From NCBI GenBank assembly GCA_006535965.1, contig QEAR01000074.1:36920-100919 (forward strand): a DNA stretch of 64,000 bases, given 5' to 3'. Below, piece after piece: positions 46,675 to 58,904 of this stretch. Each line of letters begins with the position of its first letter. Within the stretch, counting starts at the first letter, position 1. The translations under genes and the position numbers were made by a program. Source of the stretch: Spizellomyces sp. 'palustris' (lineage: Eukaryota > Chytridiomycota > Chytridiomycetes > Spizellomycetales > Spizellomycetaceae). The notes below the pieces were generated by a model. The model was not told the origin of the DNA, did no database searches, and saw nothing but the letters and a program-made list of their open reading frames with translations.

Positions 46675-49600
46675 ATGGATACCTCCCAGCCTGGTGTATC
46701 TGATTTTGTCCTCCTCCCGGAGATCACGGAAGAATCGATTGTGGAAAATATACGCAAGCGCTTGGAAAACGATGTGGTTTACGTGAGTTCCGGCTGGATC
46801 TATGGTAGAGGGAGTTGCCTGCACCCTGACTTACTTTGGTGGTGCATTGTCAGACTTTCATTGGCAACGTCGTCGTCTCCATTAATCCATACAAACAACT
46901 TCCGATATACTCTCCCGAATGGGCAACGAGATACAAGGGATCTAACATTTATGAACATCCTCCACACATGTATGTGTCTACCGCATGCACGCACGATAGC
47001 AAATCTAATACCATGCTCTCTGAACAGTTACTCGATTGCCGAAACCGCGTACCGGTCCCTCCTGACCCACGCACGAGACCAGTGCGTCCTCATCACAGGG
47101 GAGAGTGGAGCGGGGAAGACGGAAGCATCAAAGATCTTTTTGGGCTATGTTGCAGGCGTTGTCGAGGGAGGAGAGGGTGTGAAGGAGCGGTTGGTGAGTG
47201 CCAACCCGTGTTTGGAAGGTATGACCATCCTATGGGCTTTGGTAAACGCTGTGTGGTATGTGATGTCAATTCCTCAATTTAGCATTTGGGAATGCGAAAA
47301 CCGCACGAAACGATAATTCTTCCCGATTTGTGGGTTATCTGTCGTGTCGCAAGTTGAAGAGAAGCTGGTTGAAATTAATGCCATCTGTCTCTCCGCCCAG
47401 GGCAAATATATGGACCTAGAATTTGATTTCAGAGGACTACCCGTCGGAGGGAAAATCACCACATGTGAGCATATAGTGCTGTTTGAAGGCACCTACGCAG
47501 CTCATCAACTGCTTTGTGTAGATCTACTGGAAAAGTCACGCGTGGTACATCAATCGTCCGAGGAACGGTCTTTTCACATCTTTTACCAGCTTCTGTCGGG
47601 AGGCGATGACGACCTTTTATGTAGGCTTCTCAGTCCATGTCCGTGTGGTGCGATATCCACCTTGACCACTTTCACATTTGTTATGTAGCACACCTAAGCC
47701 TTACTCGCAACCCAACCAGCTATGCCTACCTCTGCCACCCAGCAGAAGACTTTAACGATGCTCAGACGTATAACACTATCATTCAGGCAATGCAAGAGGT
47801 TGGGGTCAAGGAAGAAACACGAAGGTTCTGGATGGAGGTTGTGGCGGCCGTGCTGCACTTGGGAAACATTAGATTTGAAGAAGAGGTTTTGATGACGGAA
47901 GGAGACGAGGAGAAGGTTGGTGTTGAGGGCAGTCGAGTAGTCGGAGAGGAAGGTACGTTTACCAGGAAAAATGCTGCTTCTGCACAACCATTCACGTTGG
48001 GATATTTCCTGGTTAGCGTTATCGCATGCATCTCGGCTCCTTGGTATTACCCCAGAAAGTCTGTCAGAGGTCTTGACACACCGCTCAGTCTATGACCAAG
48101 CGAAAAAAGAAAAGATCACTGTTCCACTTCTCCCTGGTCAGGTACGATAAGGTTTTCTTGAAATGTAAACCTTTCCAGAGTTTGCAAACACTCGCACCTT
48201 TAGGCCACCAAGACACGCGACGCCTTGGCCAAAACTCTTTACGGTCGTCTCTTTTCCCACCTTGTTACTACCTTAAATGGATGCATTTCTCCAGGCTCTG
48301 AAGTAGAGCAGAGAGGATTTAACGTAATCGGAGTGCTGGATATCTATGGATTTGAGGTTTTTCAGGTATGATTGTAGACAGATGTGTGTCATCGCCAGAC
48401 TTCGATACATGTTTACTAATATGGAGCTGCCTTTGGTAGTCAAACGGGTTTGATCAGTTCCTAATTAATTACTGCAACGAGAAGTTGCAGCAGCTGTTCA
48501 TCGAATTGACAGTAAAGTCTGAACAAGAAGATTATGAAAGAGAGGTGTGTGCTTTCACGTATATTTGCGGCGTCAAGCGAGCATCTCTAAAATGACGACC
48601 TGGGCATCATGCAGGGAATTGAGTGGACCACAATCGATTTTTTCAACAATGAAACAATCTGCGAACTTATCGAATCAAAGAACCGAGGAATTATCTCACT
48701 TTTGGACGAGGAATGCACGATGCCAGGAACGCCCACTCCCTTGACTTTCCTGCAAAAGCTCGATAGTAACGTAATTAAACACCCACACTACGACTCGCGA
48801 GCAAAACAATCACGCAGTCGGTCAAACCCGGCACTCACCAGCTCCGCCCCACAATCATCACAGCTCCTACCTCACAACGCTTTTACATTAAAGCATTATG
48901 CAGGAGATGTTATGTACGAGGTGGATGGCTTTTTGGATCGCAACGTGGATGCACTTTGGAAAGACGTTGTTCTATGTATTGCTGGGAGTGAAAAGTCAGG
49001 CGTGAGGGAAATGTTCTCAGAGGAAGGGGATGGGGGCGTTGGTGTCGCTGGTGGAAAGGGGCAGAAGAGACCGGACACATTGGCGACGCAGTTTAAGGTG
49101 AGCAGTACAGGGACGGGCCCATTTTGAAATATTTCACATTCTTGCTTACTCTTAACCCTGGCACTAGACATCAATGGCATTGCTTATTCAAAATCTTATG
49201 TCGAAGAACCCCCACTACATCCGCTGCATTAAGCCCAATGCGTCCAAGCAACCAGATGTGTGTGATCAAGAACTGGTTCGACATCAATGCCGATACTTGG
49301 GGTGAGTAAAAGATGACAATTTTTCTGATATTTGGCAGTTGTTGAACCGTTGGCAATGAAAGTCTTCGTGAAAACATCCTCGTCCGCCGAGCAGGCTTCT
49401 GCTACCGGGCGCCTTTCACAAAGTTTCTTGGGCGATACAAGATGCTGGGGCCCGATCGAAGTACAGATCCAAAAGGCACCTGGCCAAATTACCGTGCTGG
49501 AGACGTGCGTGACGGAACACTGAAGGTATTGCAGGAGGTTGGAGTGGATGAAAACGAATACCGGCTGGGAAAAACCAAAGTGTTCATCAGACATCCAGAC

Positions 49601-51024
49601 ACGGTACGCCTTGGAGATATTCTTGCGATTTTGTTACAGGTGGATATATAACTGCCCCCGTAATCTTAGATTTTGCGCATCGAGATGATCCGTAACGAAT
49701 GCAAGACGTGGTTGGCAACCATCATTCGCGCAATCTGGATTGGCTGTCGCCAGCGCCAAGCATTTCTGAAAACCCGGAAACAAGTAATCAAGTTGCAGGC
49801 ATATTCTAGGCGGCGTCTCGTATGTATCAGATGTAGCTGAGTGTGTAACGGATGGACGCTGACTATTCTGCGTCTCAGCATGTTAACCAATATCGAAAAA
49901 TCAAGAAGGCGAACTTGACCATTCAAAAAAATGTCCGAGGATGGATTGTAAGTATCTCCATTATGCAGCCCACCTTCACAGAGCACTCACGCCAGACTTG
50001 CGTGTGCCAAGGTCCGTCGGCGTTATAAACACCTCCGACGCACGCTACCCAAATACGCCGTTCTGCCGATACAGCGAGCCTGGCGAAGACACCATGCGCG
50101 CATATGGTTAGGAAAGGTCGCGGATTCTGTTCGACGAGCGGGCGATGCTTGGAGACAGGTAGAGTGGCCGAATGCGCTCAAGGGACGCTCAGGCAAGAGT
50201 GTGGATGAATCTCTCAGACTGTGGTATCGCAGAATCTCGGTATGTCCCCTCTCATTGCAAACCAGGAAGAATATGTGCAATAGAATAGTTAACATGCGAG
50301 GTGTTAGGCTAAACGATACCGCGCACGATTACCTAGCGACAGGAAATGGAAGTTGACATGGAAGGCGACTGCACATGACGCATTCCAAAAGAAAGCGTCA
50401 TTTAAAGATAGCTCTGGGCGAGTGTTTCAGCCAGAGCATGTTCAGGTTGTGGGAAATGTTCCAGGGGGTAAGCTTGCGTTTTTGGAAGTACGCATGTGCT
50501 GTATGAATCTAACAAGTTGCGATTTTATATGCAGAAATCCTCTCCGCTATTACATGCTGCAAGATCCACCGATCAAATCCCTCCAAGCAAGTCGCGCGTC
50601 TGCTTGTCCTGACGCCCTCGCATCTCTACACAATGGATAAGAATCACATCAAGGACAAGCTCCCGTTGCAAGATATTGTAGGCGTGTCTACATCCACCCT
50701 GAGCGATGGTATCATGATGATCCACTGTCCGTCTAATGCTAAAGGAGATGTCGTCGTGCGAAGTGACGAATTTTGCATAGAATTTATGAGTCGCCTGTTG
50801 TTGGCAAGCAAAGACTCGGGAAAGAGCATCAAAGTGACAGTAGAGGACAGGTTCGTTGCTGCATCCCGACCCTGCTTCCCACATGCGTTGACTAACTATT
50901 TACTAGATTGCGAACGACATTTTCCGGTGGAAAAGCCATCACCGTCACATTTGCGAGGGGAAAGAGCGACCATGTCACAGTCAAGAAGGGAAAAGACGGA
51001 TGGGTTGTCTCTGTCCCTTCATAA
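46675..51024 (+). CDS. Class I myosin heavy chain, short-tailed
   Basis: Actin-based motor linking membranes to actin in endocytosis and cortex dynamics. The start [20 protein letters not shown] leads into the motor: [19 protein letters not shown]-loop [12 protein letters not shown], switch [22 protein letters not shown] (switch II), [36 protein letters not shown] and [12 protein letters not shown]. The neck has three to four IQ-like segments ([19 protein letters not shown] is clearest). The tail is a TH1 membrane-binding domain ending about 51024 ([24 protein letters not shown]). No SH3 or acidic Arp2/3-binding region follows, so it belongs with short-tailed forms rather than yeast Myo3/Myo5. 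Loop 2 region has a Ser-rich insert (about 48800-48860). Roughly 16-18 exons; several junctions in 47200-48300 are approximate. Confidence 0.88.
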
Positions 51025-51544
51025 ACACGTTTTATTACGTTTGTAGTTTGTTTTTACTCGCGCCTACACAGTTGCCCATCCCTTTTTAAAAGGTCTTTTA
51101 AAGCTTTTAAACATCAGTATTTAGTCCAAATGAATATGTCCACGTGACTGTAATCATGTGATCATATCTACTTCCGCCAGTTGTTCCGCAGCACTTTTCC
51201 ATTGAGAACCCATGCATTGCTCTGGTCATCGCTGTGCCAGAACTTGTTCTTTTGAGAAGGGCCACACGTGACAATCTCTTACAAATTATAATGAAATATT
51301 ACTATAAAAGGCAATTCTCTTGGAATTCTCGCAAAGAACTTGGTGACCCCTCCATATAACCATATATGGTTATAGTCGCTTGCATTGTATTCCAAGAGTT
51401 CTCTCGCATTCCCGCAACTTTTTGGAATTTCTTGCTTGGAAAAAAGAGGGAACACGTCGTCGTCGTCGTCGTTGGGAGAGCTCATGAACATGACATTGTA
51501 CATTTGTTTCTCGCTACTTTTAGTATAACCTCTGAAAACACTAC
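51025..51544. other. Intergenic stretch upstream of the cyclin gene
   Basis: Contains a near-palindrome TAACCATATATGGTTA (about 51357-51372) and a CGT/GTC triplet run at about 51458-51470. No gene is supported in it. Confidence 0.5.
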
Positions 51545-53338
51545 ATGGCCTCAAAAGGCCTGCTTCTTTCTTCCCCTCATGGAGTGGACAGGAAGCGGCC
51601 ACCATCCTTACGAACTAGCAAAACTGCCAACAGCTCAAAATCCTCTTACACTCGTGTTTCCCGTCTCGTCGCTACCGTCGTTCACGTCATGGTCCACCAC
51701 CTCTCCCTTCCTCCAGACTTGTTTCTGTTGCCAGAACATCCCTCACAATGGCTCACGGTCGCCAGGCAAACGCAAACAACTCCGGCCGGTCGTCCACCAG
51801 CGGCCCTGTCTGTCTTTGCACAACGACTTATCTCTGGCTCAAAATTGAGTTTGCCTGTCATTCTCGTGGCTCTCAAGTACGTGGAAAGGTTTCTGCATCG
51901 AAAGCGAGAACGAACCGGTGGAGCAATGATGGTGGACAATCCGGTCGAAATGCACCTGGAGCCTGGAAATGTCGTGTCGGAAGGTCAGCGCGCTGTATCG
52001 GGAGATTCAACGTCAGAGTTTGGAGTACTAGTCGCAGCTCTCGCTGCTGCGAACAAGTTTCTTGACGACTCGCGATACTCAAATCGGTGGTGGGCAAAGG
52101 TCGCGCAGATGCCCCTCCAGGAACTCAATGGAATCGAAATGGGGTTTTTGGCTGGTATTTCCTTTGATTTGTACGTCCCAGAAGCGGAATACGTTGAATG
52201 GGTCACTGCGATGCAAAAGTTTGCCCGCTGGCTGGAGGAGCAAGCCGTAACAAGCACGCCAATCAACGACGCGGCAGCGCCGCCTCTGCACACACCACAT
52301 CAACGTCTGTCACGATCTTCAACATCTACTTCTACCTCCCATTCCACTTCATCTTCTACTTTGAACCCGATATTTTTGTCACCAAATACCCCCTCTGCTC
52401 CCATCGCACCCGCAGCATCCGCAACAGCCGTTGTATCACCTCTGCCATCACCAGCACCCGCAGCTCTCCCTCTAGGCATGTCCTGGAACAACATCTCTCC
52501 TTATCTTCCAAGCCTCTCTTCAAACCACGTGCATTCCCCCGCATCTCCAGCAGATGCCTCATTCATACCCCAGGCTGGATATCCCCCATCAATGTCATAC
52601 ACGAGCTCACCGATTAGCGATACCGCCTCTTTGCGCTCGACTGGATCGAGCACGCGGATCTCGTCACCAAATATCATCGCCACTGCAGGACCTACAGTCT
52701 TGGTTACGTCGGCACAGGGACATACCAACTTGGGAAGATCCGGCGCCGTACGAAAGAAGCGTGCGGATCCTCTGTTAGGCGTGCGGAATCCGCATCACCC
52801 TCATCAGCATCGCCTTCAACCGTACCACCTACAAGCTCCCTCAGCGCAAAGTGACCACAACTACTTCCCACCTCAGCACCCAGTATCACCATTACCCCAT
52901 CGCGCAAGCATGTGCTCTGTCTCTTCTAGTGCATCTCTGTCATCCATGTCCTCATCGTCAACGACATCCACTTTTGAGGCCTTTTTGTATCAGCAAACTG
53001 TTCTAGAGAAAATGCTGGAGGGCCGTGGACGCGACTCGGAAAGCGTCGTCTCAACTAGTTGTCCTAGTGTTACCTCGGAGGCTCCAAGTGTGTGGTCCAT
53101 GGGAACGGCATCATCATTTGGCAGTAATGGAAGCTCCTGTCCTGGATTGCCAGAGACGACATCATTACCGCGATGGTACAAGCAAGGTGATGATGGAGGT
53201 GATATGTCACAGTCGTCTGGAGTCGTCGACGCTACCGATGGGAAAGGCTGGAGCCTCCCTAGGTGGTTTAGGGTGGAGGATGGACAGGAGGAGAAGCAAG
53301 GGGACCGAGGTGAGAATGCGATGGATGTGGATGCATAG
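51545..53338 (+). CDS. PHO80-like (Pcl-type) cyclin
   Basis: Regulatory subunit for a Pho85/Cdk5-like kinase. Single exon, 597 residues. The cyclin fold covers about residues 40-235: RLISGSKLSLPVILVALKYV then ERFLHRK, FGVLVAALAAANKFLDDSRY then SNRWWAKVAQMPLQELNGIE, GFLAGISFDLYVPEAEYVEW. These follow the PHO80 family pattern (ALKYI-R, A-KYLDD-Y, N-x-ME, FL). The remaining 360 residues are Ser/Pro/His-rich and likely disordered, with candidate SP/TP phosphosites. An insertion (residues 115-150) between helices is longer than in yeast Pcl proteins. The partner kinase is not in the window, and the specific Pcl class cannot be told. Confidence 0.82.
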   Translation: MASKGLLLSSPHGVDRKRPPSLRTSKTANSSKSSYTRVSRLVATVVHVMVHHLSLPPDLFLLPEHPSQWLTVARQTQTTPAGRPPAALSVFAQRLISGSKLSLPVILVALKYVERFLHRKRERTGGAMMVDNPVEMHLEPGNVVSEGQRAVSGDSTSEFGVLVAALAAANKFLDDSRYSNRWWAKVAQMPLQELNGIEMGFLAGISFDLYVPEAEYVEWVTAMQKFARWLEEQAVTSTPINDAAAPPLHTPHQRLSRSSTSTSTSHSTSSSTLNPIFLSPNTPSAPIAPAASATAVVSPLPSPAPAALPLGMSWNNISPYLPSLSSNHVHSPASPADASFIPQAGYPPSMSYTSSPISDTASLRSTGSSTRISSPNIIATAGPTVLVTSAQGHTNLGRSGAVRKKRADPLLGVRNPHHPHQHRLQPYHLQAPSAQSDHNYFPPQHPVSPLPHRASMCSVSSSASLSSMSSSSTTSTFEAFLYQQTVLEKMLEGRGRDSESVVSTSCPSVTSEAPSVWSMGTASSFGSNGSSCPGLPETTSLPRWYKQGDDGGDMSQSSGVVDATDGKGWSLPRWFRVEDGQEEKQGDRGENAMDVDA

Positions 53339-54875
53339 CACAGATAGGTGGAAATGTATTGCATTTGTACAGGAAAAATAAGGTGCCTCATAACGTTTGA
53401 TAATGAATGACCAGCGGGAGCATAAAGTGGGCTTGGTTGGGGTACGGTGTGGAGGTCTTTTGTGTAGTAGATGGGACACTAGCTATCTACCATGTTGGTC
53501 GACATAGTTGCTCTGAATTCCCTCCAATTTTTTTTCTTCCGGCAAATGTTTTGTAAGCCGGGGTGTTGATGAGCGCTATGGAGGCTTTTCTTGGATGTGT
53601 TTTTTGTTTTATATTAGTCGCGGCTCTTTCCTCACTGTGAACTCTGAATTGTACTTTGCATGGCATGGCGTTTGGCAGGAGGCTTGAAAACTGGCGATAA
53701 GGCCAGGCATCTCAAAAGGCCCAGATCACGGAGAACGGTATTCAACCCTTGCCCTAGGGGTAAGGCTGGATCTATTTAGAGTCCTTGCAAATTACAAGCA
53801 CACTCGTTTCTGTTCTAGCTTTCTGTATTGAGTTCCGAAACCTAGGTGACGGATTCGACCACTAACTGGTATGCATGAAATGTAAGACCGGCCAGCACCG
53901 TAAAATCCTCGCCATATACATCTGCAGCCGCGTTCGGTTGTTTGCCCTGCATGAATGAAATTTGGCTATGATCCAGTTTTTGATATTTCTATATTACCAA
54001 AAAGTGCTGCTTTCAGGTCCAAAGATTGGAACCGCCGTAAGTCCACAAGCATGGGTCCAATTCGCCCATTTTCCGAATGCCGACGATAGAGTGCAACACC
54101 GATGCAGGAAAAGCTGTCATAACAATGGCATTGGCTGCAGATATTAATAATGCGCACTGTATCAGTATGTCTAACCTACAGAGTCAGACAAGAACGGCAA
54201 GATGGGTGCAAAGTATGGCCCGAGACTTCGTGTCCGGCGGCTTCTGGTAATTCATCACCAGAGCCCTGCATTTTTTCAAGAAGTGCGGGTCACACTCAGG
54301 CCTTGCACTCTGTCGATCAGCACCGACTGATAAGAGCCAAAGAACCTAATAATCTACTCAGAAGGACGACGGTATTGCTGAGCATTAATGCAGAAATGAA
54401 TTGGTGAAAACCATTAGACTAAAGTACGTATCTAGCATATGATGACCAGAAAAATACTGAAAGTGGAACCCAATAGCCTGCATACTGCCCATGTGGATAG
54501 ATGGCTGATGGCCAAAGGTAGCCAGCCACACGAGAGTACAAGTGTCCGCACCTGTAGCCTTATGGAAGAATGGAGGAGGCATTGCGAGCGGCAGGAGATG
54601 TAGGGAAAACCCCAAATCAAAACACTGTAGGAAAAACCCGACAGCCTGCAGGAGCACTAGCAGTTGACAAGCGCAGCCGAGCGTTTGAAATGGACGAAGC
54701 TCTGTGGGCTAACACCACATACACATATCCACAAAAAGAGATAGACATAGATAATGCTACTCTATTAGTTTCATCACCGTTTGGGCTAGATGCCAAAGGC
54801 TGCTCTATAGTAACTGGCTAACCTCAATCATGATATCCTTTCCTATGCTATGATGTCCCTTCAGCATACAACTCT
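53339..54875. other. Gene-poor stretch of 1.5 kb
   Basis: Only short unrelated frames occur on both strands. It holds the 3' flanks of the cyclin and glycerol-3-phosphate dehydrogenase genes, which converge here. No RNA gene or repeat was recognised. Confidence 0.5.
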
Positions 54876-56218
54876 TTAAATCACCTCGACAAGGGACTTT
54901 GGTGGCAAACCCTCGTAGCAAATTCTGTACACTGCGGTAAAGAACGGGAATCTGCGCGAATTGAAGGTAAGTTCGTCGATCGGGTAGCACGGTGGCCTGA
55001 AGGATGGCCTGAAGGATCACTTACTGTTCCACCATGTTCTTGGTTCTCAAAATCTCATTAACCTCCTTAGCCGTCAAGGTGCCTTGAAGCTTCTGCCCAT
55101 TCAACATTTCTTTTTCGAGTGTCTCAAAAGACTTGCCCGTCCGTACACGGGCCTCCGCAACACGACCTAAACATCAGTACGGAACGATGTACGTTCAGTA
55201 CACAACTCTAATGATCGGCAGAAAAATCTGCAATTGTGATTATTCCAGTCTTGCTTACGATTTCTGCCACCAAAACATGTGGTGATCACATCCGCGACAC
55301 CACAGCTTTCAAAGAAAGTTTCATCCTTCACGCCAGAGTAGAATGCCTTTGCAAACTTTTTCATCTCCATCAGTCCAATCCGGATAATGGCAGCTTTCGA
55401 GTTTTCGCCCATCTTGAGTCCATCAATGAACCCAGCACCGATGGCCACGACATTCTTCAAAGCGCCACACAGTTCCACACCAGCGACATCATCAACAATG
55501 GCCACGCGGAAATAAGGAGAGTGGAATATCTTCCAGAACGCTTCTCCGTTAAGGCGATCGGTGCAACCTACAGTTAGGAGACAGTCAGTGTACTCTTCAA
55601 GTCGTCTAATCTCCACAAGACAGATGTTGCATACCGATGGTACTCTCACAGAAGTTTTCCATTGCCACTTCAGAGGCAATATTCGCGCCCATCAAAACGC
55701 TCACGTCAATGTCCAGGTTCTCCTTGATCAGATCCGAGATGAGGTGAAGCCCTCCCTTTGAGATGTCGACACCCTTAATGAGTGATATTGCTCGAGCATT
55801 GTGGTGGATTTTTCCCTTAAGTTGTTCACACACTCCTTTCACGAATTGGTGGGGAATGACGAAGACCAGGAGTGTCGCTCCTTCAACAGATTGCAGAAGG
55901 TCCGGGACGGCGACAATGTTTTCGGGAAGTTTCACATCAGGAAGGTATTTTACATTTTCGTGTCGTGTGTTTATAAGCTCTGTGAGCCGCTGCCCCTGGA
56001 CAATTTCCTCGTAAACCCACATGCGGACCTCGTTATCGTATTCGTGGTTCTGCAGAACATTCCTGCCCACAATCTTTGCTATTGCTGACCCCCTAGCAAA
56101 CGAAAGAAAAAAAAGAGTGAGAAGCCCAAACATTCTATTGCACACTTTCAGTAACCGTTGTAACGCACCAGTTCCCCGAGCCGATAAGACAAACCTTTTC
56201 TTTTGGTGTTCCTGGCAT
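54876..56218 (-). CDS. GPD1: NAD-dependent glycerol-3-phosphate dehydrogenase
   Basis: Reduces dihydroxyacetone phosphate to glycerol-3-phosphate with NADH, supplying glycerol for osmotic balance and phospholipids; cytosolic. Exon 1 [17 protein letters not shown] joins [12 protein letters not shown] across an intron, rebuilding the NAD-binding GSGNWGSA. Later blocks: [94 protein letters not shown] and [13 protein letters not shown]. The C-terminal exons read [20 protein letters not shown] and [20 protein letters not shown]. About five exons, roughly 360 residues, complete. It lacks an obvious N-terminal PTS2 peroxisomal signal. The glycerol-3-phosphate acyltransferase at 59766 is the next step toward phosphatidate. 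Confidence 0.93.
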
Positions 56219-56420
56219 TTTCACTGTTGAAGTGTATGTGGAGCGAGAGAGAGTAAGTCTAAGGGGGAATTTACTACGGGTATATACTGGTCCAGAATGG
56301 AGAGTGCAGCGATGAGTGTGCCAATGTGCAATGGGGGACGCCAAAGCAAAAAAAAAGGTGAAGAACCGCTGGCGGTTGTTGACGGTGCGGGTTATCACAG
56401 ACATCAAGAACAAATTGAAT

Positions 56421-56517
56421 AAGCAAACGTGTCTCAACGGGAATTCCCGAAGCCTCTCGGAAATACACGACGGCCGATTGAGTAAGCAAACGTGGCTTTA
56501 ACGGGAACTTCCGAATT
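56421..56517 (+). repeat. Imperfect direct repeat with palindromic core upstream of GPD1
   Basis: Two copies of about 35 bp (from 56421 and from about 56483; core AAGCAAACGTG...AACGGGAA..TCCCGA) lie 62-63 bp apart, 200-300 bp upstream of the GPD1 start. The first includes the perfect 12-bp palindrome CGGGAATTCCCG; the second is diverged. Could be a duplicated upstream regulatory site; no factor can be named. Confidence 0.55.
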
Positions 56518-58250
56518 CAGAAATGAAACTAGTTGCTCATTTGATGACGACCTTCGTAATTCTTTTTTTTTTTGATGCAGATGGACATCGGTTAGCTAGC
56601 GGGGTAGAACATGTGCTATTGACAGACTGGCAATGTCGCAAATAACAACGTTCAAGCAAACTGCAAATAGAAATACCGCAATGCGCGCTCTCTTCGTCTG
56701 GCATTGCGCGGATATTTGATCTTTTTGAACATCAGGGGGGGATGCCGGATTCTACTGTGATGCTGCAGCAATGGCTTTTGATATCGCGGATCTGCATTTC
56801 GAGTCTCCTCAATGGGACCATAGGGTCTTTGCTACATCAATTCACGGAAGCAAACGATTTCCAGAGCTTCCTCACCGCTCCTTGTTTGCTCCTTTTGCAG
56901 TGTCACAAGTATATACATGATTGATGAGGATGTTGACGGTCTCTCATGTAGCCTCTACAATACCATCCCGTTAATCCCTCTGCGGAGACAGATTGAGTCA
57001 CCATGGCAGGGTAGCACAGAGTGGACCACTCTTGCAAACATCTTTTGATCGCTTGCATGAGGCACTGCAATCTTGATATCCGACCCTCCTGATATTCTGA
57101 TGACTTTGCAAGCCTGCAACAGCTATTGCTGACAGTGAGACATAAGATCTGTTCCAGCATGCCCTTGGGTAAATACTACACGGGCCACATTTGTGCTTCC
57201 GGTCATTGCGTCCCGTCGGGTTAAGGTCGTAAGCCAGCGGACGAGAGCCAGGGTCAGAAGTTTCAACATGCGGCGGCGCTTAGCTTTTGTGCACATTGTC
57301 AGCCAGCATCGCTTGCCCAGACCCTGTCACGATTGCAGAACGTGGCTGCTGGTTGCGCGATGATTGAGTCTTATCCACTCCCTCCGGTCGCAGGAGGCAG
57401 CCCCCGAGATGCCCAGAGTGGCGCCTAAGGATGATGACAACCGTAAGATGAGCTGATTTTGGATGACTTCTGTCATTAGGGCCGAAAACATGTTGGGATA
57501 TGAAAGTGAATCTACTGGCTCTTTCTGCTCGCACAGCTCGGCCCAACGTGGCATCCCATTCATGGGATCTTGGTTGTGGCACTGGAAGGTATTGCTTTAC
57601 CGGCTGAACACATGGCAATACATCTTATTGCGGAATATAAACATGCTATTATGGCGCTAGAGAAGAAGCTTACGCGTTCTCTCGGAGAGGTATTTCAGAC
57701 TCTTTCCCTCCGAGAAACGGGCCTTATAATCAAGAAGGTGGGAATTCGTCAGGACGCATCAGGTGTACGGAATAATTGCCGGATATTCAGACCTTACGGA
57801 AATGAAGGACCTCCACCATTACCTTGGCGCTGGCTCTGCGAAGGCGCAACATGAGGACGTCCTGCCGATTGAAGAAGACGAGCCGTTTTGCCTCTCTGGA
57901 CTCAATGCGCATTGTTTTTCAGACACAGTGTGAGGAAACAGACTACCCGGAGCACGTCGGTGAAGCTTACTTAGGAGGATGAGGTCAAACAGGAATTAGA
58001 AGATGTCGACATGAGCTAGAAATCCACTGGTAGGGTGCGTTAGATGGATGTGTTCTCAGGGGGTGGTCATGAGGACGAAGCTCACGATGACTACGAGTCA
58101 AACAACAAGCGATGGGTTGTTTGAACATCTAGATCAAGGAGATCTAGCCACGGCGGGCTGGTTGTTGACAAATATCTTTTGGGAGACATGTATAAACACA
58201 TTGCCTGAGAATGGGCGATGCACAGGATCAGAGATCACAACGATGTAGTC
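56518..58250. other. Gene-poor stretch, possible decayed coding remnant near 57600-58240
   Basis: No intact gene recognised. A plus-strand frame at 57570-57854 includes a helical segment (EYKHAIMALEKKLTRSLGEV), and short frames continue to 58248 in shifting registers. This could be a degenerate gene, but no family or consistent splicing supports it. Confidence 0.4.
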
Positions 58251-58904
58251 TTAATCATACAGTCTCTTTGTATAATCCAGTTTCTCCACCCGCACCTCCC
58301 CATTGATAAGCTGGTAAACATACATAACAACTGCAGCGCCTTGTATATCCATCAGCACGAAGCTGGCCGTGGTTTCTGTCCCCCCGGTAGCAGCCGTGGC
58401 ATTACTGAGTGATCCCCCTACAGCACCGCCCTCACCCGTGGTCGCCGCAGCAGCAGGCGTTGGCCCCGTCGTGACACATTCAAATGCGCCCGTCGCGCTA
58501 CCCGGATTGACGAAAAACCTCCCTTCATGCTCAAATGCCTCAAATCGGTGCGTGTGCCCACTGACCAGAATATCCACATCCATCTCCCGAGCCATAATTC
58601 CCAACGTGCGTGCATCGCCCCATGGAATCACCTGATGGCCGTGTACTACCCCAATACGCAAAGGTCCATGCGTCACGACTCGGGACAGCGGTGCAGTTGG
58701 TGTTAGGGATTCATCCATGTCTCCTTTAACGAGAAGGATATCCGATGCGACAGTTCTAAGGTAGTCGAGTGTTTCTCGAGAGGTCAGGTTCCCTGTGCAG
58801 ATAATCTGTTGAATTTTTCCGGGAACGAGTAATCTTTTGAACTTGGAGGGCAAGTCAATGGCCCGGTGCGGGATGTGAAAGTCCCCGATGATTAGGACGA
58901 GCAT
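58251..58904 (-). CDS. VPS29: VPS29, retromer subunit
   Basis: Metallophosphoesterase-fold scaffold of the retromer complex, which recycles receptors from endosomes to the Golgi. Single exon, 217 residues, beginning [20 protein letters not shown]. Conserved blocks: [98 protein letters not shown]. Usual length is about 182 residues; the excess is a low-complexity Ala/Gly/Thr insert of about 33 residues ([15 protein letters not shown]...) between GSATGAF and SFVLMDIQ. The GDFH motif has Phe where VPS29 orthologues usually have Leu. It is intronless in an intron-rich neighbourhood. Confidence 0.95.
   Translation of the reverse strand: MLVLIIGDFHIPHRAIDLPSKFKRLLVPGKIQQIICTGNLTSRETLDYLRTVASDILLVKGDMDESLTPTAPLSRVVTHGPLRIGVVHGHQVIPWGDARTLGIMAREMDVDILVSGHTHRFEAFEHEGRFFVNPGSATGAFECVTTGPTPAAAATTGEGGAVGGSLSNATAATGGTETTASFVLMDIQGAAVVMYVYQLINGEVRVEKLDYTKRLYD

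Noticed and set aside
54990-55016. Tandem GGCCTGAAGGAT duplication in a GPD1 intron
   Set aside because: Two copies only, inside an intron, with no evident role.
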